64,000 nucleotides of DNA from Rhodocyclaceae bacterium. Its GTDB lineage: Bacteria; Pseudomonadota; Gammaproteobacteria; Burkholderiales; Rhodocyclaceae. The notes under the pieces were generated by a model that had not been told where the DNA came from, did not search any database, and worked only from the letters and a program-made list of their open reading frames with translations. The first letter of the stretch is position 1; each line of letters opens with the position of its first letter. The stretch lies in NCBI GenBank assembly GCA_020445665.1, contig JAGRGD010000294.1:1-64000 (forward strand), in the 5' to 3' direction. This document shows, piece after piece, positions 22,301-30,591 of this stretch. Made by a program: the position numbers and the translations under genes.

Positions 22301-23172
22301 TGGACGGTTTCGAGGCCACCCGCCGCTTGCGGGCCGACCCCCGCTTCGCGACGCTGCCGATCATCGCGCTGACCGCCGCAGCGCTGCCGAACGAGCGGGA
22401 ACGGGCCGCGCAGGCCGGCATGGACGAGGTCGTGACCAAGCCCATCGACCCCCTGCGGATGGTTGCCGTGCTGCGCGACCAGCTCGCCCGACACGGGCAT
22501 CCGGTGCCGGACGCCATCGCATCGGCAAGCCCCGCCCCGCCCGCGGCGGCTTCCGGCGGCTGGCCGCGGATCGCCGGCATCAACGGGCGCGAAGCCCGCG
22601 CCCGGCTGGGTGGCGACACGAACCTGTTGCGAGCCCTGCTGCGGCGGATGTTCAGCGAGTTCGGGGACGCTTGCGAGGGCCGCGGCGACCTGCTGCGGCA
22701 CGACCCGAGCCTGGCCACCCAGCGCCTGCACAAGCTGCGGGGGATCGCCGGCAACCTGGGTGCGGAACACATCGCCCACCTCGCCGGCGAACTGGAGACC
22801 GCCCTGCGGGCTGGCCAGGACGACGACCTCGAGGCGAACGGCGCCCGCCTGTGCGAGGCGCTGCGCACCCTGCGCGAGGCGGCTGCCGGCTTCATCGGCG
22901 TGACGGCCGAGGCTGACAGCGGCGAAAGCGCGCCCCTCGATCCGGTCCGGCTCACGCAGCTCTACAGCGCCCTCGCGGACAACGACCTGGCCGCGCTGGA
23001 TCTGTTCTCGGCGCTCGCCGGAGCCCTCCGGAGCGCGCTGGGCAGCGAGCGCACCGCGCGCCTGCAGGCGGCCGTCGAGGACCTGCGCTTCGGCGATGCC
23101 CTGCGCGAACTCGAGCCCTTCGGGTCCGCCCAGACGCCGCCGGACGAGGGGCGGGAAGGCGGCTCCCTATAA
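19330..23172 (+). CDS. hybrid sensor histidine kinase: sensor, HAMP, PAS, HisKA-HATPase, REC, Hpt
   Basis: 1280-residue membrane kinase. Membrane segments near residues 20-41 and 338-358 enclose a Cache-like periplasmic sensor with RQVRLLDEVGREQVRVD-type features. HAMP follows, then two PAS domains (about 425-545 and 550-675), HisKA with His688 in MSHEMRTPLN, HATPase with DTGIGI and GTGLGL, REC with Asp985 in DLQMPVMDG, and an Hpt-like module with His1134 in LHKLRGIAGN. A second short helical segment closes the C-terminus. Start set by the ATGA overlap with the diguanylate cyclase gene; a 248-residue upstream extension is a shadow of that gene. Probable phosphodonor for the cyclase. Confidence 0.92.
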   Translation: MNPTGQAPARPLPRAGRSLALQMAVIVGGVVTLVTAGLLFLLQELEYRELMAQEIAEIEADLGSREQLLRVGIERASNAVRFLASTPPIGGIARARDGNGFDAEGDSSLADWQERLAQIFVAFAESDRAIRQVRLLDEVGREQVRVDRSGAFVRRVDADALQNKQASAYFQQTLRHTTGAVLISPVELNREHGQVEEPHWATVRATLAVAGADRGIHGVIVVSFDATTLLAPLETLHSPTARFHLADAEGDFIVHPDPAMVLREEFAAPHRAADAFPGVDLDAPGIVALATGSNGAPQVAVVRPLHLAREILGGRLTMIVTTDPQRVKAEANRIVVQLLPAFAGVALLVFAIAWLLLRRQTAPIADLARAAGEVASGNLAIMVAPERGAGEVQTLATAFSQMLDALRQRHEEARHLHAELQASEAFANAIVKGSPHGILVIGNAGLIVRSNVAADRMFGYEPGALLGRPVEVLVPLHSRDIHPVLRGGFQPLEAPRPMKQRSGALAGQRADGSCFPAEISLANLTARDGRFVVATVNDVSEQHERQARAEMLASIVQNSGDFICICTMALTARYLNPAAREILGLVVHEDEEETDLAGVFDDDERHRVRSEIVPALQAGGRWSGEVALRHAVTGAVTHTMWNAFAIRDQNGTTTAWAVIGQDLAERRARASAEAASEAKSTFLAHMSHEMRTPLNAVMSVAYLLSRAPLDEDQRQLVDQLGKASRQLAALINDVLDLSKIEAGKMELEPTRFCLTDLLSDLVALMSHQAADKGLDMRVALSPDLPAQVVGDPTRLNQVLANLLSNAIKFTEQGVIKLSAEPAATQDQSVMIEFCVSDTGIGIAAGAIAHLFVPFTQADISTTRRFGGTGLGLSICKQLIESMGGSISVSSEPGVGSDFSFRLPLLVADDSHGMAGAGDPASPGHGDGPSLTGVRILVVDDSDINRDVARRLLRLEGATVVLAAHGSDAVEILEQNPEAVDLVLMDLQMPVMDGFEATRRLRADPRFATLPIIALTAAALPNERERAAQAGMDEVVTKPIDPLRMVAVLRDQLARHGHPVPDAIASASPAPPAAASGGWPRIAGINGREARARLGGDTNLLRALLRRMFSEFGDACEGRGDLLRHDPSLATQRLHKLRGIAGNLGAEHIAHLAGELETALRAGQDDDLEANGARLCEALRTLREAAAGFIGVTAEADSGESAPLDPVRLTQLYSALADNDLAALDLFSALAGALRSALGSERTARLQAAVEDLRFGDALRELEPFGSAQTPPDEGREGGSL

Positions 23173-23215
23173 TGGGAGCAGCGGCGCCCACCCGGCGCCA
23201 CCAGGAGGGTTTTCG

Positions 23216-23947
23216 ATGATCGTCGTCTTCACCGATTTCGGCGCCAACGACATCTACACCGCACAGGTCCAGGGCCGGCTCCACGAGATCGCCCCCCAGC
23301 ACCCGGTGATCGTCAGCGCCCTGCACAGCGTGCCCGACTACCAGCCCCGCTCGGCCGCCCACCTGCTGGCCGCCCTGCACGGCCACTTTGCCCGCGATAC
23401 GGTGTTTCTCGCCGTGGTGGACCCGGGGGTCGGCACCGAGCGCGGCGCGGTGGTCATGCAGGCCGACGAGCAATGGTTCGTCGGGCCGGACAACGGCCTG
23501 CTGTCGGTCATCGCGGGCCGCGCGCGGCGCGCCGCCTTCTGGCGCATCCGGATTCCCGCCGAAGGTATCTCGGCCTCGTTCCACGGCCGGGACGTGTTCG
23601 CCCCGGTGGCCGGCCAGATCGCCACCGGCATCCTGTGCCCCAGCACCCTCGACAGCCTGCCCGCGCTCGAGGTCCAGCTCGGTCCCGACGACCTCGCCGA
23701 GGTGATCTTCATCGACCACTTCGGCAACGCCATCACCGGCCTGCGCGCCGATGCCGTGGCGCCGGACAAGGGCATCGACGTGAGCGGCCGCCGCATCCGC
23801 CATGCACGCGTCTTCTCGGAAGTCGCCCAGGGCGAGCCGTGCTGGTACCGCAACAGCATGGGGCTGGTCGAGATCGCCGTGAATTGCGGCCGCGCCGCTG
23901 ACGAGCTGGGCCTCGCCGCCGGCCACCCGATTCACCTCATCGACTGA
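23216..23947 (+). CDS. DUF62-family S-adenosyl-L-methionine hydrolase (adenosine-forming)
   Basis: 243-residue protein of the SAM hydroxide adenosyltransferase / fluorinase fold. Family landmarks are present: N-terminal FTDFG, then VVDPGVGT, GPDNGLL and the C-terminal domain with FIDHFGNAIT and CWYRNSMGLVEIA. Family members attack SAM with water to give adenosine and methionine; halogenases of this fold need extra loop residues I do not see. Preceded by AGGAGG 7-8 bases before the ATG. It stands 44 bases after the hybrid kinase and 7 bases before eutB, so co-transcription with eutBC is likely, although a metabolic link is not obvious. Confidence 0.85.
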   Translation: MIVVFTDFGANDIYTAQVQGRLHEIAPQHPVIVSALHSVPDYQPRSAAHLLAALHGHFARDTVFLAVVDPGVGTERGAVVMQADEQWFVGPDNGLLSVIAGRARRAAFWRIRIPAEGISASFHGRDVFAPVAGQIATGILCPSTLDSLPALEVQLGPDDLAEVIFIDHFGNAITGLRADAVAPDKGIDVSGRRIRHARVFSEVAQGEPCWYRNSMGLVEIAVNCGRAADELGLAAGHPIHLID

Positions 23948-23954
23948 GCGCGGC

Positions 23955-25343
23955 GTGGGCTACCACCACACCGCGGGCCACCGCCGGTATCGCTTCGACG
24001 ATCTGCGCACGCTGCTGGCGGCCGCTTCGCCGGCGCGCTCGGGCGATGCCCTCGCCGGCATCGCTGCCGCCAGCGAGGCCGAGCGCATGGCGGCCCGTTT
24101 CGCCCTCGCCGAGGTGCCGTTGTCGCGCTTCCTCGACGAGGCGCTGGTGCCCTACGAGGCCGACGAGATCACCCGCCTGATCGTCGACACCCACGACGCG
24201 GCGGCTTTCGCCGAGATCGCCCACCTGACCGTCGGCGACTTCCGCGAGTGGCTGCTCCGCCACGAGACCGACGGCGAGACGCTGGCCCGCGTGGCGCCGG
24301 GCATCACGCCGGAGATGGCCGCCGCGGTCAGCAAGCTGATGCGCAACCAGGAGCTGATCCTGGTGGCCGCCCGCCGCCGGGTGGTGACCCGCTTCCGCAA
24401 CACCCTCGGCCTGCCCGGGCGGATGGCGGTGCGCCTGCAGCCGAACCACCCCACCGACGACCCCCGCGGTGTCGCCGCGGCGATTCTCGATGGCCTGCTC
24501 TACGGCTGCGGCGATGCGGTGGTCGGCATCAACCCGGCCGGTGACAGCCTGGTCGCGATCACCGACCTGCTGCGCCTCACCGACACCCTGCGCGAGCGCT
24601 TCGAAATCCCGACCCAGACCTGCGTGCTGACCCACGTCACCCACACCCTGCGGGCGATCGAGGCCGGCGCGCCGGTGGACCTGGTGTTCCAGTCGATCGG
24701 CGGCACCGAGGCCACCAACCGCAGCTTCGGCATCGACCTGGCGCTGCTCGCCGAGGCCCGCGCCGCCGCCCTCTCGCTGGGCCGCGGCACGGTCGGCGAC
24801 AACCTGATGTACTTCGAGACCGGCCAGGGCAGCGCCCTCTCGGCCGGCGCCCACCACGGCGTCGACCAGCAGACCGTCGAGGCCCGCGCCTACGCTGTCG
24901 CCCGCCACTTCGCGCCGCTGCTGGTGAATACGGTGGTGGGCTTCATCGGCCCGGAGTATCTCTACGACGGGCGCGAGATCACCCGCGCCGGCCTCGAGGA
25001 CCACTTCTGCGGCAAGCTGCTGGGCCTGCCGATGGGCTGCGACGTGTGCTACACCAACCACGCCGAGGCCGACCAGAACGACATGGACAACCTCCTCGTG
25101 CTGCTGGCCGCGGCCGGGGTGAACTTCGTCATGGGGGTGCCGGGGGCCGACGACATCATGCTCAACTACCAGAGCACCTCGTTCCACGACGCGGCGGCCA
25201 TGCGCCAGCTCTTCGGCCTGGGCCGGGCGCCCGAGTTCGAGGACTGGCTGCGGCGGATGGGCATCGCCGACGACGGCGGCCGGCTGCTGCCCGTTGCCGG
25301 GCGCCACCCGCTGCTGGGGCTGGCAGAGGAGCTGAGGCCGTGA
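23955..25343 (+). CDS. eutB: ethanolamine ammonia-lyase large subunit
   Basis: 462-residue catalytic subunit, close to the usual length. With adenosylcobalamin it converts ethanolamine to acetaldehyde and ammonia. The diagnostic stretches are clear: VRLQPNHPTDDPRG, LLYGCGDAVVGINPA, TCVLTHVTHTL, FQSIGGTEATNRSFG, YFETGQGSALSAGAHHG and LPMGCDVCYTNHAEAD. The start is a GTG 7 bases after the preceding stop. Its stop overlaps the eutC start (GTGA). No microcompartment, eutA reactivase or eutD/E genes lie nearby, so ethanolamine is probably used only as a nitrogen or simple carbon source. The enzyme needs B12, which the riboswitch cluster 15 kb away would supply. Confidence 0.96.
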   Translation: MGYHHTAGHRRYRFDDLRTLLAAASPARSGDALAGIAAASEAERMAARFALAEVPLSRFLDEALVPYEADEITRLIVDTHDAAAFAEIAHLTVGDFREWLLRHETDGETLARVAPGITPEMAAAVSKLMRNQELILVAARRRVVTRFRNTLGLPGRMAVRLQPNHPTDDPRGVAAAILDGLLYGCGDAVVGINPAGDSLVAITDLLRLTDTLRERFEIPTQTCVLTHVTHTLRAIEAGAPVDLVFQSIGGTEATNRSFGIDLALLAEARAAALSLGRGTVGDNLMYFETGQGSALSAGAHHGVDQQTVEARAYAVARHFAPLLVNTVVGFIGPEYLYDGREITRAGLEDHFCGKLLGLPMGCDVCYTNHAEADQNDMDNLLVLLAAAGVNFVMGVPGADDIMLNYQSTSFHDAAAMRQLFGLGRAPEFEDWLRRMGIADDGGRLLPVAGRHPLLGLAEELRP

Positions 25344-26146
25344 GGCGCCCGGTCCCGCCCGACCCCTGGCATCCGCTCCGCGCGCTCACCGCCGCGCGGA
25401 TCGGCCTCGGCCGGGCCGGCGACAACCTGCCCACCGACGCCCTGCTGCGCTTCGGCATGGCCCACGCCGAGGCCCGTGACGCGGTCCACTCGCCCCTCGA
25501 CGCCGCGGCCCTAGCCGACGCACTGGCCGAGCGGGGCCTGGCGCCGCTGGCGGTGCGCTCCGAGGCGCGGGATCGCGCCCAGTACCTGCGCCGCCCCGAC
25601 CTCGGCCGGCGCCTCGCCGAAGACGACCGCGCCGCCCTCGCGGCCCACCCGGCGCGGGGCGCCGACAGCGTGCTGGTGCTCGCCGACGGCCTGTCGGCCG
25701 CCGCCGTGGCGCGCCACGCCCTGCCCCTCCTCGACGCCCTGCTACCGCGCCTGTCCGGCTGGACGCTGGGCCCGCCGGTGATCGCCCTGCAGGCCCGGGT
25801 CGCGCTGGGCGACGAAATCGCAGAGGCCCTCGACGCCCGCCAGGTGGTGATGCTGATCGGCGAGCGACCCGGCCTGTCCTCCCCAGACAGCCTCGGCGCC
25901 TACCTGACCCAGTCACCCCGCCGGGGTCGCACCGACGCCGAGCGAAACTGCCTCTCCAACATCCGGCCGGAAGGTCTGCCGCCGGCGGCGGCCGCATCGC
26001 GGCTCGCCCACCTGATGGTCGGCGCCCGGGCGCTGGGCGCCAGCGGGATCTGCCTCAAGGACGAGTCTGCGTCGCCCGGCAGCCTGCGCGCAGCCGCGCA
26101 CGAAGGCGCCTGCAGCACGCAAAATCGTGAAAAGCCACGCAATTAA
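25340..26146 (+). CDS. eutC: ethanolamine ammonia-lyase small subunit
   Basis: 268-residue partner that completes the adenosylcobalamin-binding site of EutBC. Typical stretches are TAARIGLGRAG, the YLRRPDLGRRL segment, VLVLADGLSA, VMLIGERPGLSSPDSLG and RNCLSNIRPEG. Start is a GTG overlapping the eutB stop; the long open frame upstream is the eutB shadow. The last 25 residues (after SGICLKDES) are polar and less typical. No clear intrinsic terminator follows; the next 200 bases are unusually AT-rich. Confidence 0.95.
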   Translation: MRRPVPPDPWHPLRALTAARIGLGRAGDNLPTDALLRFGMAHAEARDAVHSPLDAAALADALAERGLAPLAVRSEARDRAQYLRRPDLGRRLAEDDRAALAAHPARGADSVLVLADGLSAAAVARHALPLLDALLPRLSGWTLGPPVIALQARVALGDEIAEALDARQVVMLIGERPGLSSPDSLGAYLTQSPRRGRTDAERNCLSNIRPEGLPPAAAASRLAHLMVGARALGASGICLKDESASPGSLRAAAHEGACSTQNREKPRN

Positions 26147-26361
26147 AGTTTTGACGACAAAAACCGACCACATCATCAAGAAATCAATATTCGTCGGAAA
26201 CCATGTCCTACGTCACACCACTCTATGTGAGGGTTTGCTTACATAGATTCCCCGGTGCCGCTTCGCCCGGCGCAGGCGCCTCGTCCAGGCGCGCCCCATC
26301 TGCCCCCCGCCCGAGCCATGCCCGGCGGCATCGATGAATGAGCCCACCCAGAGACCGCACA
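26147..26361. promoter_or_regulatory. AT-rich intergenic region with inverted repeat
   Basis: This stretch between eutC and the DUF3369 regulator is distinctly AT-rich for the window, as expected for a promoter. It contains CTATGTGA (26223-26230) and TTACATAG (26239-26246), an inverted repeat matching at 7 of 8 positions with an 8-base spacer, a possible operator. Exact -35/-10 elements cannot be fixed. Confidence 0.35.
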
Positions 26362-28638
26362 ATGAACGACAACGCCCTGCGCAATCACGACGAGGATCGT
26401 GACGAGGCACTGGTGTTCGCGCCGGAAGACACCACGCAGCCGATCGAGAATCGCAGGCCGCCGTGGCGCATCCTCGCCGTCGATGACGACGAGGGTTTCC
26501 AGAACACCACCGCCATGGCCCTGCGCAACATGACCATCCTCGGCCGGCCCCTCGAGGTGGTGCACGCCTTCAGCCTCGCCGAGGCCGCCCGCTGCCTGGC
26601 CCACGACCGCGACTTCGCGGTGATCCTGGCCGACGTGGTGATGGAGACCGAAGACGCCGGCCTGCGACTGGTCAAGGGGGTGCGCGAGACGCTCGGCCTG
26701 TTCGAACCGCGCATCGTGCTCCTCACCGGCCAGCCCGGCTTCGCGCCGGTGCGCCGGATCATGGAGGAGTACGACCTCAGCGACTACTGTCTCAAGTCGG
26801 ATCTGGCCCGCCGCGGGCTCAAGCAGGTCCTCACCGGCGTGATCCGCGGCTACGAGCAGATCCGCCAGCTCGCCGCCGCCCGCAAGGGCCTGCAGCTGAT
26901 CATCGAGTCGAGCAGTCGCCTCGCTGCGGCCCGCAGCATCGACGACCTCGCCCGCGGCGCCCTCGTCGAGATCGCGCGGCTGATCGGGGTCGCCGCCGAG
27001 GGCATCGTCTGCGTCGAGGTGCCGCCCGACCCGGTGGACTGCGACTCGCCGGAAGGCTTTCCCCGCGGCCAGCCCGTCGTCGCCCGCGCCGAGGGCCGCT
27101 TCGAGGCCCTGATCGGCGCTCCGGTGGGCGACCTGCCCGACCCGGCTGTGCGGGGCCTGATCGAGCAGTCCCTGGCCGGCCGGCTGTCGATCCAGACCGG
27201 TGACGCCCAGGTCGTCTTCCTGCCGCGGGAGGAGGCCCACGCCGACTACGCGATCTATCTGGAGACCGGCCGCACCCTCGACCCGGCTGAACGGGATCTG
27301 CTCAACGTCTTCGCCACCAACGTCTCGCGGGGCTTCGGCAACGTCGCCCTGATCAGCCGGCTCGACCGGCTGGCCTTCGAGGACAGCCTGCTCCGGATCC
27401 CCAACATGACCGCCCTGAGGCGCGAGATCGAGCGCCGGCGGCTGGACCGCAACGGCGAGGGCGACGCGCTGCTGCTGTTCGACATCGACCACTTCTCCGG
27501 CTACTCGGATACCCTCGGCAGCGACTTCGCCGAGCGCCTGCTGACCACGGTCGCGGCGCGCCTGGCCGCGGCATTCCCGCCGCCGAGCCTGGTCGCGCGC
27601 GTCAACGACGACGTCTTCGGGGTGGTCGGTCCGGCCGAGCAGGTGAGCCTCCGCCGCGCAGGGGACGTCCTCGCGGCGCCGATCGAGCTCGACGGCAGCA
27701 GCCACCCGGTGACCGCCTGCTACGCGGCCGTGCCCCTCGACACCGACCACGCGGACGCGCCGGCCCTCAAGCGCGCCGCACAGCGCGCCCTGCGCGCAGC
27801 CAAGAGCCGCGGCCAGGGCGTCGGCATGGCCTGGAGCCCGGCCTTCGAGCTGGAGTCGGCGACCCGCTACCGCCTCCACAACCAACTCGCCAGCGCGATC
27901 CCGCGCGACGAGTTCCACCTGGTTTTCCAGCCCCAGGTCGCGCTGGCCTCCGGCCGGATCGTCGGCGCCGAGGCCCTGCTCCGGTGGAACCCGCCGGGCG
28001 GGCCGATACCACCCGACCAGTTCATCCCGGTGGCCGAGAACTCGTCCCACATCCACGCCATCGGCCGCTTCGTGATCGAGCAGGCCTGCCTCGCGATCCG
28101 GCGCTGCGACGCGGCGGGCCTGCCGCCGCTGGAGATCAGCGTCAACGTCTCGGCCCGCCAGTTCGAGGACGACGCCTTCATCGAATGGCTGCACGCGGCC
28201 TGCGCCGCCCGGGGCGTGTCGCCGACCCGGCTCGCCCTCGAGGTGACCGAGACCGCCGCCGTGACGGCCTTCGAGAACGTGGTCGATGCGCTTGGCGCCC
28301 ACCGCGCCTGCGGCGGCAAGGTGGCGATCGACGACTTCGGCACCGGCATGGCCTCCCTCAAGTACCTGCACCAGCTGCCCTTCGACTACCTCAAGATCGA
28401 CCGCAGCTTCGTCAACGACCTGGAGGATGACCCCCAGGGGCGCAACATCGCCCGGATGGTCATCGACCTGGCCCACGACCTGGGGTGCGAGGTCATCGCC
28501 GAGGGGGTCGAGACGCCGGCGCAGCAGGCGTGGCTGGTCGAACGCGGCTGCCAGCTGGCCCAGGGCTGGCATTTCGGGCGACCGGTGGCGCTGGCGGAGT
28601 TCATCGACCGGGCGCACGCCGCGATGGCCGGCGCGTGA
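26362..28638 (+). CDS. REC-DUF3369-GGDEF-EAL protein, probable c-di-GMP phosphodiesterase
   Basis: 758 residues from the ATG that begins MNDNAL (an ATG 24 bases upstream is an alternative). REC-like domain in about 30-160 with Asp91 in VILADVV. DUF3369 middle domain about 165-330. GGDEF domain about 345-480 with the catalytic motif degenerate (NDDVF near 415-419), so it should not make c-di-GMP. EAL domain about 495-750 with EAL at 537-539 (GAEALLRW), ISVNVSARQF, EVTETAA, IDDFGTG, KIDRSF and EGVET, all looking intact. Net activity is therefore predicted to be hydrolysis. Its stop overlaps the GTG start of the kinase downstream, the probable phosphodonor. Confidence 0.9.
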   Translation: MNDNALRNHDEDRDEALVFAPEDTTQPIENRRPPWRILAVDDDEGFQNTTAMALRNMTILGRPLEVVHAFSLAEAARCLAHDRDFAVILADVVMETEDAGLRLVKGVRETLGLFEPRIVLLTGQPGFAPVRRIMEEYDLSDYCLKSDLARRGLKQVLTGVIRGYEQIRQLAAARKGLQLIIESSSRLAAARSIDDLARGALVEIARLIGVAAEGIVCVEVPPDPVDCDSPEGFPRGQPVVARAEGRFEALIGAPVGDLPDPAVRGLIEQSLAGRLSIQTGDAQVVFLPREEAHADYAIYLETGRTLDPAERDLLNVFATNVSRGFGNVALISRLDRLAFEDSLLRIPNMTALRREIERRRLDRNGEGDALLLFDIDHFSGYSDTLGSDFAERLLTTVAARLAAAFPPPSLVARVNDDVFGVVGPAEQVSLRRAGDVLAAPIELDGSSHPVTACYAAVPLDTDHADAPALKRAAQRALRAAKSRGQGVGMAWSPAFELESATRYRLHNQLASAIPRDEFHLVFQPQVALASGRIVGAEALLRWNPPGGPIPPDQFIPVAENSSHIHAIGRFVIEQACLAIRRCDAAGLPPLEISVNVSARQFEDDAFIEWLHAACAARGVSPTRLALEVTETAAVTAFENVVDALGAHRACGGKVAIDDFGTGMASLKYLHQLPFDYLKIDRSFVNDLEDDPQGRNIARMVIDLAHDLGCEVIAEGVETPAQQAWLVERGCQLAQGWHFGRPVALAEFIDRAHAAMAGA

Positions 28639-30536
28639 AGGCGGACGTCAGCGGCCGTCGCCCGGCCCCGTCCGGCCTCGCCGTCCGGACCTTCGGCCGC
28701 ACCCTGCTGCTCTACCTGCTGCCCTGGTGGATCGCGCTGCCGCTGCTGGCGGCGATCGTTCACCACTTCCAGAGCGAGGCCGAGCTGGCCCGCTACGAAT
28801 TGCGGGAATTCGAGCTGCTCGACACCCACGGCGGCGCGCTGATCGAGGCCATGACGCGCCTCAACAACGACATCCGGCTGATGGCCAACGTCGCGGCCAG
28901 CGCGGCCCGTCGCTACCCGCCCGGAGCGGCGCGGCGCGACGCCCTGGCCACCACCTTCGACGACTTCCTGCGCGCTCACCCGCACTACGCCCAGGCGCGG
29001 CTACTGGATCCGGACTGCCGCGAGACGGTGCGGGTGGACCGCCGCTCGGGCACCGTGGGGCGCATCGCCGATGCGGCCCTGCAGGACAAGTCCCGGCGCG
29101 ACTACTGCGAACGGCCTCTGGCGATGCGGCCGGGCCAGCAATACCTGTCGCCCCTCAACGCCAACATCGAGAACGGCCGCGTCGTCCTTCCCCTCGAGCC
29201 GACCATGCGCGCTGCCGCCGGCGTCTGGCTCACCCCCGCCACCCCGCTGGGTGTGGTGGTGCTCAACTTCGACGCCAGCGACATGCTGGCGGGCTTCGTC
29301 TCGTCCTCGAACTCCCGCCTCGCGCTCCTGAACCAGGAAGGCTACTGGCTGCGCTCGGCCACACAGGCGGACGAGTTCGGTTTCGTCGGCCCCGATCCCG
29401 AGCGACGCTTCTCGGTCCGCCACCCGGCGGTGTGGCGTGCCATCCAGGACGCGCGCGGGAACCGCGGCAGCCTCGCCCAGGCGGACGGCCTATGGACCTA
29501 CCGGCGCATCACCACCACCACCACCGAGCGGGTCGTCGACCCGCCGGTCTGGTACGCGGTCAGCCAGATCCCGCAGGCGCGTATCGACGAAGCGCACAGC
29601 GCCAGCGAATACCGGGTGGCGGGCCTCACGGCCCTCGGGCTGGCGGCTGCCTCGCTGCTGGCCCTGGCGCTCGCCCGCAGTCACGTGGCCAGCACCATCA
29701 CCGCCGCCTCGCTGGCGCGCAGCAACGGAGAGCTCAAGACCGCGGTGGACGAGCTCAACGCCTCCCGCGACGAGCTGGTGCGTCAGGAGAAGCTCTCCTC
29801 CCTGGGCCTGCTGGTGGCCGGCGTGTCCCACGAGATGAATACCCCGCTCGGTGCCGCCACGCTGGCGGCCACGGCCCTGCAGGAGCAGCTGCGGCAACTG
29901 CAGTCGGCCTACGCGCGGGGCATCCGCCGCTCCGACCTGGAGCGCTTCGCGGACGACCAGGGCCAGGGCCTGCAGCTGCTGCACGCCAACCTTGAGCGGG
30001 CCAACGCGCTCAGCCGCCAGTTCAAGCAGGTGGCCGCCGACCGGGCCAACGCCAGCCGCCACACCTTCTCGCTGAAGACACTGGTGGACGATGTGCTGGC
30101 CCTGTCCAACAACACCCTGAAGCGCGCCCTCGACCGGGTCGAGATCGAGGTGCCCGAGGCGTTGCAACTCGACTCCTACCCCGGCCCTCTTGGCCAGGTG
30201 GTCCAGAATCTGGTGCTCAACGCCGCCCATCACGCCTTCACGCCGCACCAGTCAGGCGCCCTGTGGATCCGGGCCGAGGTGCGGGACGACTGGCTACGGC
30301 TCGAGGTCGAAGACAACGGCTGTGGCGTGCCCGAGGAGAACCGGGCGAAGATCTGGGATCCGTTCTTCACCACCCGCCGCGGCGAGGGCGGCACCGGCCT
30401 CGGCCTGCACATCTGCCACCAGCTGGTCACCGCCGTGCTCGGCGGCAGCATCCGCGCCGAGGCCGGCGCCGACGGCAAGGGCACCCGGGTGGTGGTGGAG
30501 ATTCCGCTCGTTGCGCCCGACGAGCCGCCAGGCTGA
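28635..30536 (+). CDS. sensor histidine kinase with Cache-like periplasmic domain
   Basis: 633-residue membrane kinase. Membrane segments near 23-44 and 329-350 flank a periplasmic sensor with the ARLLDPDCRETVRVDRR pattern also found in the sensor of the kinase at 19330. A coiled linker leads to HisKA with His399 in GVSHEMNTPLG and a long HATPase domain with DNGCGV and GTGLGLHICHQLV. There is no REC domain, so it needs a separate receiver, most simply the REC-DUF3369-EAL protein it overlaps. Start is a GTG in the overlap (GTGA). The MNTPLGA variant of the H-box is typical of DUF3369-linked kinases. Confidence 0.88.
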   Translation: MKADVSGRRPAPSGLAVRTFGRTLLLYLLPWWIALPLLAAIVHHFQSEAELARYELREFELLDTHGGALIEAMTRLNNDIRLMANVAASAARRYPPGAARRDALATTFDDFLRAHPHYAQARLLDPDCRETVRVDRRSGTVGRIADAALQDKSRRDYCERPLAMRPGQQYLSPLNANIENGRVVLPLEPTMRAAAGVWLTPATPLGVVVLNFDASDMLAGFVSSSNSRLALLNQEGYWLRSATQADEFGFVGPDPERRFSVRHPAVWRAIQDARGNRGSLAQADGLWTYRRITTTTTERVVDPPVWYAVSQIPQARIDEAHSASEYRVAGLTALGLAAASLLALALARSHVASTITAASLARSNGELKTAVDELNASRDELVRQEKLSSLGLLVAGVSHEMNTPLGAATLAATALQEQLRQLQSAYARGIRRSDLERFADDQGQGLQLLHANLERANALSRQFKQVAADRANASRHTFSLKTLVDDVLALSNNTLKRALDRVEIEVPEALQLDSYPGPLGQVVQNLVLNAAHHAFTPHQSGALWIRAEVRDDWLRLEVEDNGCGVPEENRAKIWDPFFTTRRGEGGTGLGLHICHQLVTAVLGGSIRAEAGADGKGTRVVVEIPLVAPDEPPG

Positions 30537-30591
30537 TCACACCAGCCGCGTCGCGAGCGTGCCGGAGCCGGCGCCTCCGCGCCGCGGGTGC

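Noticed and set aside
19288..22779. Antisense open frame of over 1100 codons opposite the hybrid kinase
   Set aside because: Composition (Gly, Gln, His, Val, Arg-rich, no domain) is that of a shadow frame caused by third-position GC bias; the plus-strand kinase explains the region. The same holds for antisense frames at 15562-18378, 26239-28617 and 1168-2634.
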